63,300 nucleotides of DNA from Methylophaga sp. 41_12_T18 (lineage in GTDB: Bacteria; Pseudomonadota; Gammaproteobacteria; Nitrosococcales; Methylophagaceae): contig MAAI01000084.1 of NCBI GenBank assembly GCA_002163115.1, forward strand, positions 1 to 63,300, read 5' to 3'. The notes below the pieces were generated by a model. It saw only the letters and a list, made by a program, of their open reading frames with translations, had not been told where the DNA came from and did not search any database. A program made the translations under genes and the position numbers. Shown here piece by piece: positions 53,785 to 63,300 of the stretch. The first letter of the stretch is position 1; each line of letters opens with the position of its first letter.

Positions 53785-56700
53785 ATGAAACTAACTAAAG
53801 CAAAAAAAACTAGCCAATTTAATAACGACTTCACAGCAGATATAAATGATCGCAAACTTTATGATCGTGAAAAGTCTAGCGACAGTTGTGGTGTCGGTTT
53901 CATAACACATAAGAATTCTAAACAAACTCACGATGTATTGTTAAAGGGCCATGAAGCCTTATGCACAATTCCGCATCGTGGTGGCATGAGTGCGGAAGGT
54001 ATTGGTGATGGTGCCGGTGTAAACATTGACTTGTCGGAACGTTTTTTCCAAAAGCTAACAGGAAATAAGGAATTACAGTTAGGTGATTTTGCCGTTGCTA
54101 ACTTTTTCCTGCCTAAAAGTGAAGAGTTCGACAGTAATGCAATTACATTAGTTGAAGAAAAGCTTAGAGACTTTAATTTCCCTATCGTTCTATGGCGTGA
54201 TGTACCGGTCAATACCGACATTCTTAATGATGCTAGTGTTCGTGCGCAACTTGCACTTAAGCAAGTAATTTTCTTACGTAGTAGCAAGCTAAAAAAGGCC
54301 GACTGGGATGAGTTTGATGCTGAAGTATCAAAATGTTTACAGTCGATAGAAAATGACTGTTACTCAATGGTTGAGCTTGATGGCTTTTACCCATGTTCGA
54401 TGAGTGCGCGTACGCAAGTATTAAAAGGGCGCTTAAACTCCAACGAAATAATTCCATATTTTGAAGATTTGCGTGATCCTGACCATGCGATTCACTCGAT
54501 TTTCTTTCATACTCGCTTTTCAACCAATACAGAACCAGCAACGATGATGGCTCAGCCTTTCCGTCGTATGGCTCATAATGGTGAGTTAAATACCGATAAG
54601 AAAAATCGTTTATCTGAAAAAGCGATTGCAAAACAGCAAGGCAAGGAAATTCACTTTCCAAAAGGCCAATCAGATAGCTCACGTTTAGATCAGACCATTG
54701 CTCGCCGAATTATGGATGATGATCTTAGTCTGGTTGAGTCTATCGTTGCGATGATGCCACCGGCATGGGAAAACATCCCTCATCTAGATGAAGATGTTGC
54801 GGCAATGTTGGAATACTTCAGTTTATATGAAGAAAAAAATGATGGCCCAGCGGCCCTTGTTTTTGGTAATGGTCAGTTCATTGGTGCACGTCTGGATCGA
54901 TTAGGTTTGCGTCCATTGCGTTCAGTAGAAACTGACGAATATTTAACTGTTATGTCTGAAGCTGGGCAAATAGATTTTCCTTCAGAAACGGTGATTAAGC
55001 GTGGCCGTATTGAAGCGGGCGATATGGTCTTTTGGGATCATGAACAAGGCCGCTCTTATACTGGCGAAGAATATCTACATATTTTGGCGGCACGAAAAGA
55101 TTATAAAAAGCTGTTGCATGATGCCGTTATTACATTAGATCAAGTGGCTGATGTTCCTGTTGCCAAGGCTGCCGCCAGTGACTTAACGACTAATCAGCAA
55201 CATATTGCTTATTATCTAAGCCAAGAAAGTTTTAGATTCTTATTGGATACGATGCTGGAAACAGGTGCAGAACGTGTTTATGCCATGGGTTATGGTTTAA
55301 CGCCGAATGCATTGTCAGATCAAGAAGGCGGGATGAGCCAGTATTTCAGTCAACGATTTGCTCAAGTTACTAACCCGCCATTGGATAGTATCCGTGAAGC
55401 AGATGGTATGACGCTGCGTGTTTCATTGGGTGGCAAGCCAGGCTTTGTAACGGGTCAGAAGCAATTAGTGGTTCAATCCCCGGTTTTATTACAGCAAGAC
55501 TTACTTAAAATACTGAATCAAGACGTTATTTCGACTCAAACTGTGTCAATGACGTATCAACCTGACTATAACAATGTTAAGAATAACGCCAGCAAACTAG
55601 AGCTTGCTCTAGACAACTTATGCAATCAAGTTGAGCAGGCTGCAAAAAATAATGTTGGCATTATCGTGTTATCAGATCGTGATATTTCAGCTAACAATGC
55701 AGCCATTCCATTACTACTTGCAGTCGCTTCGGCAAACCAACGTCTAATTAAGAGTGGTTTACGTTTTAACTCCAGCATTATTGCTGATAGTGGTCAGATC
55801 GCATCGACCCATGATGTTGCAACAGTGCTTGGCTTTGGTGCTTCGGCTATTTTTGCGATCAGTGCGCAAACTAGAGCTGAAGAGCTCAATAGTGACAACC
55901 CAGATGCAGCAATGAAAAACTTTCAAAAAGCGATCAATAAGTCGTTGATGAAAACCATGGGTAAATTTGGCTTGTGTACTGCTGAAAGTTATATTGGTGG
56001 TGAATTTTTTGAAAGTAGCTTCTTAGATACTAAAGAGCCACATCTAAAACGTATCTTCCCTGATATTGATGCGCCAGTAGGTGGTGTGCACTTTATTGAT
56101 ATCGCTAGCTCCAGTGCTGATTGGCATGCGATAGCAATGAGTCCTGAAGTCGATGGTGGCGCTACCGAAGTACCTAACCTGGGATTATTTAAAGAACGAG
56201 GCGAAGGTGCAGGTCACAGCTTTGGGCTGACCTCGGTGCGTGAATACGGTCATATGTATAAGGAAGAAATTACTTATATAGAACAAGATCGCCCGAAACA
56301 CTTAAGTTTGTTAGATGATGCTGCTGTTGCCAGTGATAACGCTTATAAAGATTACGGTTACGAAGCGCGTACCCCCGAGCAAATTGATAGTCATAAAATC
56401 ACCGCTGGTTATGCTCAATTCATTGATGAAATGACCAAAGAGCGTGATAGTCGCCCATCGGCATTACGCGATGTGATGGCACTACCGGTAGATATCAGTG
56501 CTGCTAATACCAAAGAACAGTTTGACCAACTTTTAGGCGGTCAAAACATTCGCGGTAATAACTTGTATTTAACGCGTGGACTGATTGTTAAACAACAAAA
56601 ACTAGGTGTTTTTCAGGTTTCTTTCACCGACAACAATACTGCTGAACGATTAGCGCAGCTTGGCCAACACTTTGAACAGCGTTTTTCTAATTTTGATTAT

Positions 56701-59307
56701 AAAATATCGGCAGAAAAAGAACGCTTATCTATAGCTGCGGCGCATCACTTTTTACATTACTTAGAGCGCATTAGAACGGCGCCAGATGCCATCGCCTTAG
56801 ATGATATTCAGCCAGCCCATCAGATAACTAAAACATTTGCCTCAGGTGCAATGAGCTACGGTGCTTTAGTTAAGCCTGCTCATCGTGCCGCTGCACAAGG
56901 TACTAATATTGTTGGTGGTTTTTCGAACAGTGGTGAGGGTGGTGAAGAGTTTTCACGCTCAAACAGTATTTTAGCAAGTCGCATCAGACAGTTTGCTTCA
57001 GGTCGCTTTGGGGTATGGGCGGGTTATTTAGCTGATCCATTGCTAGAGGAAGTTGAGATCAAAATTGCCCAAGGCGCGAAGCCGGGTGAAGGTGGTCAAC
57101 TACCTGCGAAGAAAGTAACAGTAGAGATTGCAGCGATGCGTGGAGGTACGCCTGGTGTTGAATTGGTTTCACCACCACCACATCATGATACATACTCAAT
57201 TGAAGATTTAGGTCAGTTGATCCATGACTGTAAAGCAACTCGCCGTCGCGTTATCGTGAAGTTAGTATCTTCAGAAGGTATCGGTACGATCGCTGTCGGT
57301 GTTGCTAAAGCGGGTGCTGATGTTATTAATGTTGCCGGTGGTACAGGCGGAACGGGTGCTGCTCAAGTCACGAGCTTAAAACACACTGGTCGCGCGGCTG
57401 AAATTGGTCTTGCTGAAGTTCACAAAGCCTTATGTGAAAATGGACTTCGAGACAAAGTTACTTTACGTACATCAGGGGCTCACCAATTAGGGATGGATGT
57501 TGTTAAATCAGCTATTTTAGGTGCTGATAGCTTTGAGTTTGGTACCGCAGTATTGATGATGCTGGGTTGTGTACAAGCAAAAACATGTAACATCAAATGT
57601 CCTGTTGGTTTAACAACCAACCCAGAAGCTTATGACGGCGATGCACGTGTTTTAGCTCAGTATTATATGAACCTTGCCCAAGAAGTTCGCTTAATCTTGG
57701 CCGACTTAGGTTTCACCAGCTTATTAGAGTTGCGTGGCAGAACTGACCTGTTACATTTAATTACACATGAAAAAATGGTTGGTGAGCTAGATTTAAGAGG
57801 CTTATTAGCTCAAGTTGAAACGCAGAAAGTTGAAACACCAATTTACCTTGAAGCAGACTTTAAAATTGATGATTTAGCATTAACAACTGTACGTAAAGAT
57901 ATCTTCTCAGGCAAAAAGTCATCTGTTGTCTTGGAAGGTAAAGCTTATAAGCTTAACAACCGTGATAAATCGGTTGGTGGTCAGCTTGCGATTGATATTG
58001 AACGCACACTTAACTATGAGCTTGATGAAGAAGCGTTAGCTAAGATTCCTTCATTATTCACAGGCCACAATGGTCGCCGTTACTTAGGTACCGATGAAGC
58101 TGTTCGTATTAATACTACGGGTAGTGCAGGTCAAAGTTATGGTGCATTTAGCATTATGGGAATACATATCCATCATGAAGGTACCTGTAACGATGGTGTA
58201 GGTAAAGGCATGAGTGGCGGTATCGTTTCTGTGCAAATTCCTGCCAATGATGGTGTAGAAAAAGGCGTGCAAAATACCTTAATCGGTAACTTCGCCTTAT
58301 TTGGTGCTGTCGGTGGCATGGCCTTCATTAATGGTGAAGCGGGTGACCGCTTTGCGGTACGTAACTCTGGTGCTATGGCTGTTGTGGAAGGCCTAGGTGA
58401 CTTTGGTTGTGAATACATGATCAACGGTAGCGTATTAAACATTGGTGGCTTTGGTAAAGGCTTGGCAAATGGTATGTCGGGTGGTCATGCTTACCAATAC
58501 GATCCTGAAAACCGTATTGATGATCTTTACGATGCTAGCTCGGCACGTTATGGCCATATTGCTGACGATACTGATGAAGCGAAAGCACATGAGTTATTTA
58601 TTCAATCTATGCTTGAGCAACACATTACCGCTACTGGTTCTGATAAGGCAAAAGCATTATTAGCTAACTGGCAAACAGAACGCGCTAATTTTGTCTTCTT
58701 ACAACCCATTGCAGTTGAAAAAACACAGACCGCCGCTAACTTATTAACTCTTGGCCGTAAGGCATTAGTTGAAGAGCTATCTTTTGCTATGGCTGAATAT
58801 CAAGTGGCACCATTAAAAGTAGCCTTAGCCGAAGGCAAGTCTGTTCTTGATGGACAAGTGCCCGCTTATCAAGAATTAGACAGCGCACTTAGTTTTGAAT
58901 TGCTTAATGCCTATGGTGTGAAACGTATAGCTAAACAAACAGTGCATGCTTTGGCTAAAAAATCAGGCATCGAAGTCAATGAGATTTTTGAAAGTAGAGC
59001 TGCCCAAAATTTAATCAAAACAGATGATTACTCTCTGCTAGAAGCATTATCAAAAGAGTGTAAAAAAGCACTGGATAACTATAGTGATGAGCAATTGTCG
59101 ATTATACTTGCTGATAAACGAATTAGAGACTACAAGAAAAGCTTGATGTTGCGTGATGTTCAATCTGTTAACTCTTTAGGGTCAACGGCGTGGATCATTG
59201 CACAAGATCGCAGCAATAAATCTGCAATGGGTCAGATACCTGACTTTAAAGAATTAATTGCAGAGCATTTAGTTAAAGCTGTATTGAAAGCAAATCAAGC
59301 CGCTTAA
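53785..59307 (+). CDS. gltB: Divergent, extra-long glutamate synthase large subunit (GltB-like, 1,840 aa)
   Basis: GOGAT makes two glutamates from glutamine and 2-oxoglutarate. Cleavage before Cys 35 (SCGVGFITH) would free the amidotransferase nucleophile. RFSTNTEPATMMAQPF and AHNGELNT belong to that domain. The FMN/synthase domain (about 1000-1400) has FASGAMSYGALV, GGFSNSGEGGEE, KPGEGGQLP, and cluster cysteines C1262, C1268 and C1272. The beta-helix follows (GGMAFINGEAGDRFAVRNSG). Compared with the usual 1,480-1,520 residues it has about 100 extra residues near 900-1000 and a helical extension of about 190 at the C-terminus. The cysteine motif is C-x5-C-x3-C rather than C-x5-C-x4-C. No gltD follows; a diflavin reductase does. 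Confidence 0.88.
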   Translation: MKLTKAKKTSQFNNDFTADINDRKLYDREKSSDSCGVGFITHKNSKQTHDVLLKGHEALCTIPHRGGMSAEGIGDGAGVNIDLSERFFQKLTGNKELQLGDFAVANFFLPKSEEFDSNAITLVEEKLRDFNFPIVLWRDVPVNTDILNDASVRAQLALKQVIFLRSSKLKKADWDEFDAEVSKCLQSIENDCYSMVELDGFYPCSMSARTQVLKGRLNSNEIIPYFEDLRDPDHAIHSIFFHTRFSTNTEPATMMAQPFRRMAHNGELNTDKKNRLSEKAIAKQQGKEIHFPKGQSDSSRLDQTIARRIMDDDLSLVESIVAMMPPAWENIPHLDEDVAAMLEYFSLYEEKNDGPAALVFGNGQFIGARLDRLGLRPLRSVETDEYLTVMSEAGQIDFPSETVIKRGRIEAGDMVFWDHEQGRSYTGEEYLHILAARKDYKKLLHDAVITLDQVADVPVAKAAASDLTTNQQHIAYYLSQESFRFLLDTMLETGAERVYAMGYGLTPNALSDQEGGMSQYFSQRFAQVTNPPLDSIREADGMTLRVSLGGKPGFVTGQKQLVVQSPVLLQQDLLKILNQDVISTQTVSMTYQPDYNNVKNNASKLELALDNLCNQVEQAAKNNVGIIVLSDRDISANNAAIPLLLAVASANQRLIKSGLRFNSSIIADSGQIASTHDVATVLGFGASAIFAISAQTRAEELNSDNPDAAMKNFQKAINKSLMKTMGKFGLCTAESYIGGEFFESSFLDTKEPHLKRIFPDIDAPVGGVHFIDIASSSADWHAIAMSPEVDGGATEVPNLGLFKERGEGAGHSFGLTSVREYGHMYKEEITYIEQDRPKHLSLLDDAAVASDNAYKDYGYEARTPEQIDSHKITAGYAQFIDEMTKERDSRPSALRDVMALPVDISAANTKEQFDQLLGGQNIRGNNLYLTRGLIVKQQKLGVFQVSFTDNNTAERLAQLGQHFEQRFSNFDYKISAEKERLSIAAAHHFLHYLERIRTAPDAIALDDIQPAHQITKTFASGAMSYGALVKPAHRAAAQGTNIVGGFSNSGEGGEEFSRSNSILASRIRQFASGRFGVWAGYLADPLLEEVEIKIAQGAKPGEGGQLPAKKVTVEIAAMRGGTPGVELVSPPPHHDTYSIEDLGQLIHDCKATRRRVIVKLVSSEGIGTIAVGVAKAGADVINVAGGTGGTGAAQVTSLKHTGRAAEIGLAEVHKALCENGLRDKVTLRTSGAHQLGMDVVKSAILGADSFEFGTAVLMMLGCVQAKTCNIKCPVGLTTNPEAYDGDARVLAQYYMNLAQEVRLILADLGFTSLLELRGRTDLLHLITHEKMVGELDLRGLLAQVETQKVETPIYLEADFKIDDLALTTVRKDIFSGKKSSVVLEGKAYKLNNRDKSVGGQLAIDIERTLNYELDEEALAKIPSLFTGHNGRRYLGTDEAVRINTTGSAGQSYGAFSIMGIHIHHEGTCNDGVGKGMSGGIVSVQIPANDGVEKGVQNTLIGNFALFGAVGGMAFINGEAGDRFAVRNSGAMAVVEGLGDFGCEYMINGSVLNIGGFGKGLANGMSGGHAYQYDPENRIDDLYDASSARYGHIADDTDEAKAHELFIQSMLEQHITATGSDKAKALLANWQTERANFVFLQPIAVEKTQTAANLLTLGRKALVEELSFAMAEYQVAPLKVALAEGKSVLDGQVPAYQELDSALSFELLNAYGVKRIAKQTVHALAKKSGIEVNEIFESRAAQNLIKTDDYSLLEALSKECKKALDNYSDEQLSIILADKRIRDYKKSLMLRDVQSVNSLGSTAWIIAQDRSNKSAMGQIPDFKELIAEHLVKAVLKANQAA

Positions 59308-59347
59308 TTTAAAACTTAAATTAGAATTTATCAGAGTTTAATCCTTT

Positions 59348-61078
59348 ATGTCAGAACAAAATAAGATTGATGCGCCATTTAACGAAGAGCAACAACAGTG
59401 GTTAAGTGGTTTTTTTGCAGGTGCAAATACACGATTATTAAAGCAAGATGATTCAGCACAATCCAACTTAAGAGCATTGACTGTCATATATGGCACTCAA
59501 ACGGGCAATAGTGAAAGTATTGGTGAAGATATTGTCGCTGCTGCCGCTGAATATGGCCTTGCTGCTGAATTAGTTGATATGGGCGATTTGGACGTTGACA
59601 GCTTAGCGGACATAGAACGTTTACTGATTATCTGTAGTACTTATGGCGAAGGCGAAATGCCTGATAACGCTGAAGTCTTATGGGATGCAATTAAAGAAGA
59701 CAGTGCGCCTAAATTAGATAAGATGTACTTTTCTGTGCTGGCCTTAGGTGATAGCTCTTACGATGAGTATTGTTTGGCAGGTAAAGAATGGGATGCACGT
59801 TTAGCTGAACTTGGTGCTAAACGCGTTACTGACTGTGTTCTTTGTGATGTTGATTTCGATGATGACGCCGAGCAGTGGACTAAAGATGCTCTGGATGCAA
59901 TCAAAGAAACAGGTAGCGAACCAACAGGCTCAGCTTCATCAGCACCTGCGAAAGCGAAAAAAGAAAAATCAAAATACAATCGTAAGAACCCGTTCTTAGC
60001 TCCGTTAATAACAAACCGCACGATTTCAGGTGAAAACTCAAGCAAAGAGATTAAACACTTTGAATTTTCACTGAAAGATAGCGGTTTAAATTATGAGGCA
60101 GGAGATGCCCTTAATGTAGTGCCTCTTAATGATGCTGCTTTGGTGAATACACTGATTGAACGTTTAGGTGTAACGGGCGATGAAGATGTTGATGGTAAAA
60201 GCTTACGCGAAGCCCTTACTTCTGAGTTTGATATTAAGCTGCCAGCAGGACCTTTTTTAGATGCTGTAGCTGAAAAATCAAAAGATGAAGAGTTGAATGG
60301 CTTATTAACAAACGGTGATAAAGAAGCATTAAACAATTACCTTTGGGGCCGTGACATTATCGATTTTATTATCGATTTAGATGTGACCTTCACATTGGAT
60401 GAGTTGTTACCTTTATTACGTAAGTTACAAGCAAGAGCATACTCAATATCTAGTTCATCGAAGAAGCATCAAGATGAAGTACACTTAACGATTTCAAGTG
60501 TACGCTACGAAAGTCAGGGCCGAGATCATCAAGGTGTTGCCTCGTGTTATTTAGCTGACCGTGTAGAAGAAAATGGCAAGGTAGGCGTGTACTTCAGCCC
60601 GAATACGTCATTCCGTGTACCTAAGGATCCTGAAGCACCGATGATCATGGTTGGGCCAGGAACAGGTATTGCGCCATTCAGAGCATTTCTAGAAGAGCGT
60701 GAAGCAACAAAAGCTACAGGTGATAACTGGTTGTTCTTTGGTGACAGAAAACAAGCCGATGATTATATTTACCAACAAGAAATTGCTGACTGGCAGTCTA
60801 CTGGCCTATTAGCCAATCTTGATTTAGCCTTTTCTCGTGATCAAGAACAGAAAATTTACGTGCAAACTCGGATGCAAGAAAAAGGTGCTGAGCTGTTCTC
60901 TTGGCTTGACCGAGGTGGTTACTTCTTTGTCTGCGGCGATGCTAGCTATATGGCAAAAGATGTTGATAAGGCATTACACGCACTTATAAGTGAACACGGC
61001 AATATGGATGAAGATGCTGCGATTACCTATGTTAACGAACTTAAAAAAGCAAAACGCTATGTTCGAGATGTCTATTAA
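59348..61078 (+). CDS. CysJ-like NADPH diflavin reductase
   Basis: This 576-residue protein passes electrons from NADPH through FAD and FMN to a partner. It has a flavodoxin domain at about 40-190 (IYGTQTGNSESIGEDI, CSTYGEGEMPDNA, LALGDSSYDEYC), a linker, and a ferredoxin-reductase part with FAD motif RAYSISSSS, GVASCYLAD, the NADP motif VGPGTGIAPFRAFLEER, and the end RYVRDVY, as in CysJ. The family partner is sulfite reductase CysI, but no cysI is here. The gene lies 40 bases after the divergent gltB on the same strand with no terminator between, so GOGAT is a possible acceptor. CysJ elsewhere-partner function remains equally possible. Confidence 0.88.
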   Translation: MSEQNKIDAPFNEEQQQWLSGFFAGANTRLLKQDDSAQSNLRALTVIYGTQTGNSESIGEDIVAAAAEYGLAAELVDMGDLDVDSLADIERLLIICSTYGEGEMPDNAEVLWDAIKEDSAPKLDKMYFSVLALGDSSYDEYCLAGKEWDARLAELGAKRVTDCVLCDVDFDDDAEQWTKDALDAIKETGSEPTGSASSAPAKAKKEKSKYNRKNPFLAPLITNRTISGENSSKEIKHFEFSLKDSGLNYEAGDALNVVPLNDAALVNTLIERLGVTGDEDVDGKSLREALTSEFDIKLPAGPFLDAVAEKSKDEELNGLLTNGDKEALNNYLWGRDIIDFIIDLDVTFTLDELLPLLRKLQARAYSISSSSKKHQDEVHLTISSVRYESQGRDHQGVASCYLADRVEENGKVGVYFSPNTSFRVPKDPEAPMIMVGPGTGIAPFRAFLEEREATKATGDNWLFFGDRKQADDYIYQQEIADWQSTGLLANLDLAFSRDQEQKIYVQTRMQEKGAELFSWLDRGGYFFVCGDASYMAKDVDKALHALISEHGNMDEDAAITYVNELKKAKRYVRDVY

Positions 61079-61121
61079 TAAATAGTTACCACCAAATTAG
61101 CTAATACTGAAAAGGTAAGCA

Positions 61122-62192
61122 ATGTCAGACCTACAAAATGATCGTTATTTAAGAGCATTATTACGTCAACCTGTGGATAAAACACCTGTCTGGGTGATGC
61201 GACAAGCAGGACGCTATTTACCTGAATACCGTGAAGTGCGTGCTAAAGCCGGCGACTTTATGACATTGTGTACGACACCTGAACTAGCTTGTGAAGTGAC
61301 ATTACAACCATTACGTCGTTTTGACCTCGATGCAGCGATTATATTTTCAGATATATTAACGATACCTGATGCCATGGGGTTAGGGCTGCACTTTGTCGCT
61401 GGCGAAGGGCCGAAATTTAATAAGGTTATTCGTTCTGCGGCAGATGTTGCTAACTTGGCTGTACCCGATATGGAAGATAGCTTAGGTTATGTGATGGACG
61501 CTATTCGCCTGACCCGTAAAGAGATTGGTGGCAAAGTGCCGTTAATTGGCTTTAGTGGTAGTCCTTGGACCTTAGCTTGTTACATGGTTGAAGGTGGTTC
61601 AAGTAAAGATTTTGCTAAAGTAAAAGGCATGATGTTTGATGCGCCTGAGCAAATGCATGCTTTATTAGATGTGTTAGCCAAATCAGTCATCGCCTATTTA
61701 AATGCTCAAATAGCAGCTGGCGCACAAGCTATTATGTTATTTGATACCTGGGGCGGCGCTTTGAGCACTGAAAACTATCAACAGTTTTCATTAGCTTATA
61801 TGGAGCAGATTATTGCTGGCTTGAACCGTGAAGCTGATGGCCGAAAAGTACCGGTGACATTATTCACCAAAGGTGGCGGCCAATGGTTAGAGTTGATGGC
61901 TGATACAGGTGTCGATGCTGTTGGCTTAGACTGGACAACAGACTTAGCAACAGCACGTTCACGTATTGGCGATAAAGTCGCCTTGCAAGGCAATATGGAC
62001 CCTTGTGTGCTCTATGCATCTCCTGATCGTGTTGAGCAAGAAGTTGCCAGCGTTTTAGCCAAGTTTGGTCAGGCGGAAACCGGTCATGTATTTAACCTTG
62101 GTCATGGGATTCACCCAACGATCAACCCAGAAAATATGCTGCGTGTAGTAGACTCAGTTCATCGTTTAAGTGAGCCATATTACCAACGTTAA
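61122..62192 (+). CDS. hemE: Uroporphyrinogen decarboxylase HemE
   Basis: HemE turns uroporphyrinogen III into coproporphyrinogen III in haem synthesis. The 356-residue protein contains [19 protein letters not shown] (substrate Arg pair), [38 protein letters not shown] and the end [22 protein letters not shown] lies before the ATG, 43 bases past the diflavin reductase gene. It overlaps the convergent membrane-protein gene by four bases. Sirohaem and haem both draw on this pathway, which loosely ties it to a CysJ-type reductase. Confidence 0.97.
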   Translation: MSDLQNDRYLRALLRQPVDKTPVWVMRQAGRYLPEYREVRAKAGDFMTLCTTPELACEVTLQPLRRFDLDAAIIFSDILTIPDAMGLGLHFVAGEGPKFNKVIRSAADVANLAVPDMEDSLGYVMDAIRLTRKEIGGKVPLIGFSGSPWTLACYMVEGGSSKDFAKVKGMMFDAPEQMHALLDVLAKSVIAYLNAQIAAGAQAIMLFDTWGGALSTENYQQFSLAYMEQIIAGLNREADGRKVPVTLFTKGGGQWLELMADTGVDAVGLDWTTDLATARSRIGDKVALQGNMDPCVLYASPDRVEQEVASVLAKFGQAETGHVFNLGHGIHPTINPENMLRVVDSVHRLSEPYYQR

Positions 62193-62653
62193 TCCGGCTT
62201 CTGGCTTGAGTTTTGTACCTGTTTGATTAGCTCATTAGCAAGGCGTTTGACCTGTAAGTCATATAAGGCCAACTGACCACCGGTTCGAATTGCACTGGCT
62301 GCGAGCCCACCAATCACCATTAATAATAATAATGCGATGATCCAAGCAAGAAAGTAACTCAATCGTAATGAGGCTTGTTCTGGCCGAGAAGGCGTTGCAC
62401 TTATTTCATTCGATGTTGGCTCAGTAGAAGCGGTTTGCTTTTGCAGTGAACTGAGTAGCTTATCTAAGTTAGAACCTTCATCAATCGCTTCGGCAAAGCG
62501 TTCAATGCGCTGCGGCTCATCATATAAGTTCCAAGCTTCAAATATCACTTTAATACCGATAACTAAGCCAATAATGAGCATTACCATTCCTAATAGTCTG
62601 GCGATAATGGCTAAAACTTCAGTCGTTTGTGAGGAGTTCTGTTGCTGATTCAT
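62189..62653 (-). CDS. Hypothetical membrane protein with two spans
   Basis: The 154-residue protein has two hydrophobic segments ([22 protein letters not shown] at about 17-38 and [22 protein letters not shown] at about 100-122) separated by an acidic, Ser/Thr-rich loop. It ends in a charged helix. No family was recognised. It stands between hemE (convergent) and amtB (same strand, but beyond a terminator), so it probably has its own promoter. Confidence 0.7.
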   Translation of the reverse strand: MNQQQNSSQTTEVLAIIARLLGMVMLIIGLVIGIKVIFEAWNLYDEPQRIERFAEAIDEGSNLDKLLSSLQKQTASTEPTSNEISATPSRPEQASLRLSYFLAWIIALLLLMVIGGLAASAIRTGGQLALYDLQVKRLANELIKQVQNSSQKPD

Positions 62654-62696
62654 TTAACATCCTGTTGCTTGAATAATGAGTAATCATGATAAGCAT

Positions 62697-62728
62697 AAAA
62701 AAAGGCCGCGAGCATAGCAAGCGGCCTT
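62697..62728 (-). terminator. Intrinsic terminator of amtB
   Basis: On the minus strand AAGGCCGC pairs with GCGGCCTT around an 11-base loop, followed by a run of T. It lies 22 bases past the amtB stop. Confidence 0.93.
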
Positions 62729-62750
62729 TCATATTTAATAGTAGAAACTA

Positions 62751-63300
62751 CTATTTAGTATTGTTGGTGAATTCTGGGTATGCTTCCATACCACACTCAC
62801 TTAAATCAACACCTTCATACTCTTCTTCTTCAGTGACACGAATACCCATCACTAATTTAATGACAAACCATGTCACAAAGCTAGCACCAAATACCCAGAC
62901 AAAGATAGTTGCAGCGCCGACTAATTGACCAACTAAGCTTGCATCAGGATTAGTTAATGGTACGGCTAATAGCCCCCATAAACCAACGACACCGTGAACT
63001 GAGATAGCACCGACTGGATCATCAATTTTAATTTTATCCATGAATACAATTGATAACACAACTAAGACACCACCAACGGCACCAATCAATGTTGCATAGA
63101 GAGGTGTTGGTGTATCTGGGCCAGCAGTGATTGCAACTAAACCAGCTAAAGCACCGTTAAGTAACATGGTTAAATCTGCTTTACCAAACAGGACTTTGGC
63201 AACAATGATGGCAGCAATAACACCACCCGCAGCCGCAGCATTGGTATTTAAGAACACCATCGCTACCGAGTTAGCACTTGCCATATCGCCAAGTTTTAAT
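62751..63300 (-). CDS. amtB: Ammonium transporter AmtB, C-terminal part (5' end outside window)
   Basis: The frame is open to the right edge, so only about the last 180 residues are present. They contain family segments GALAGLVAITAGPD, IDDPVGAISVHGVVGLWGLLAVPL (with the pore His) and the last membrane helices, then the cytoplasmic tail RVTEEEEYEGVDLSECGMEAYPEF, which contacts the PII protein GlnK in Amt transporters. The ATG at 63284 is internal. Its closeness to a GOGAT gene suits nitrogen assimilation, although the genes are on opposite strands. Confidence 0.95.
   Translation of the reverse strand, partial: LKLGDMASANSVAMVFLNTNAAAAGGVIAAIIVAKVLFGKADLTMLLNGALAGLVAITAGPDTPTPLYATLIGAVGGVLVVLSIVFMDKIKIDDPVGAISVHGVVGLWGLLAVPLTNPDASLVGQLVGAATIFVWVFGASFVTWFVIKLVMGIRVTEEEEYEGVDLSECGMEAYPEFTNNTK

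Overview
The window is a chromosomal stretch of a Gammaproteobacterium with moderate to low GC. The evidence is the gene order def-fmt-rsmB-(DUF4390)-ntrY-ntrX-trkA, the divergent LysM-dprA-smg-topA block, the yqgE-ruvX-pyrR-pyrB-pyrC' string with a pseudo-dihydroorotase, an E. coli-like YcaO, and outer-membrane proteins (a TonB receptor and an OmpA-domain porin-like protein). The mix of NtrYX, a type-1 copper protein and a divergent glutamate synthase would fit a marine Thiotrichales-like or methylotroph-like gammaproteobacterium, but the sequence alone does not settle the genus. No CRISPR array, prophage or complete insertion sequence was seen.

Left part (1-12.5 kb): the 3' part of selO, which is GC-richer than its surroundings; a small P-loop kinase; a 58-residue membrane protein; rhlE; a one-polypeptide fusion of lysophospholipid transporter, acyltransferase and acyl-ACP synthetase with its TetR regulator; a PhnA-like zinc-ribbon protein; a membrane-anchored protein with two nearly identical pseudoazurin domains joined by a (VAE)11 linker; ycaO; and tRNA-Asp(GUC).

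Surface block (12.5-24.4 kb, minus strand): a giant DUF11/SdrD-B repeat protein of about 2,580 residues, translationally coupled to a 1,378-residue outer-membrane protein with an OmpA peptidoglycan-binding domain. In this sequence the giant gene is broken by one extra base near its 5' end, inside a small perfect palindrome. The break separates the signal peptide from the repeats.

Iron block (25.3-31.9 kb): an AraC-type regulator divergent from a TonB-dependent receptor, a periplasmic binding protein, a DUF2218 protein, a FecCD-type permease and an ATPase. Four of the five plus-strand genes use non-AUG starts.

Housekeeping block (31.9-45.2 kb, minus strand): fifteen closely packed or overlapping genes from def to a small membrane protein, covering N-terminal formyl-methionine metabolism, rRNA methylation, the NtrYX two-component pair (NtrX has lost the sigma-54 loop), potassium uptake, pyrimidine synthesis, and a DUF3012 lipoprotein of 58 residues. 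On the opposite strand (45.6-50.7 kb) lie a LysM protein, dprA with an apparent CTG start, smg and topA. These are followed by a lipoprotein gene and purEK on the minus strand.

Right part (53.8-63.3 kb): an unusually long 1,840-residue glutamate synthase with a shortened iron-sulfur cysteine motif. It is followed directly by a CysJ-like diflavin reductase rather than by gltD, then by hemE, a small membrane protein, and the 3' part of an ammonium transporter gene. The GOGAT/diflavin pair is the best candidate here for an undescribed biochemical arrangement.
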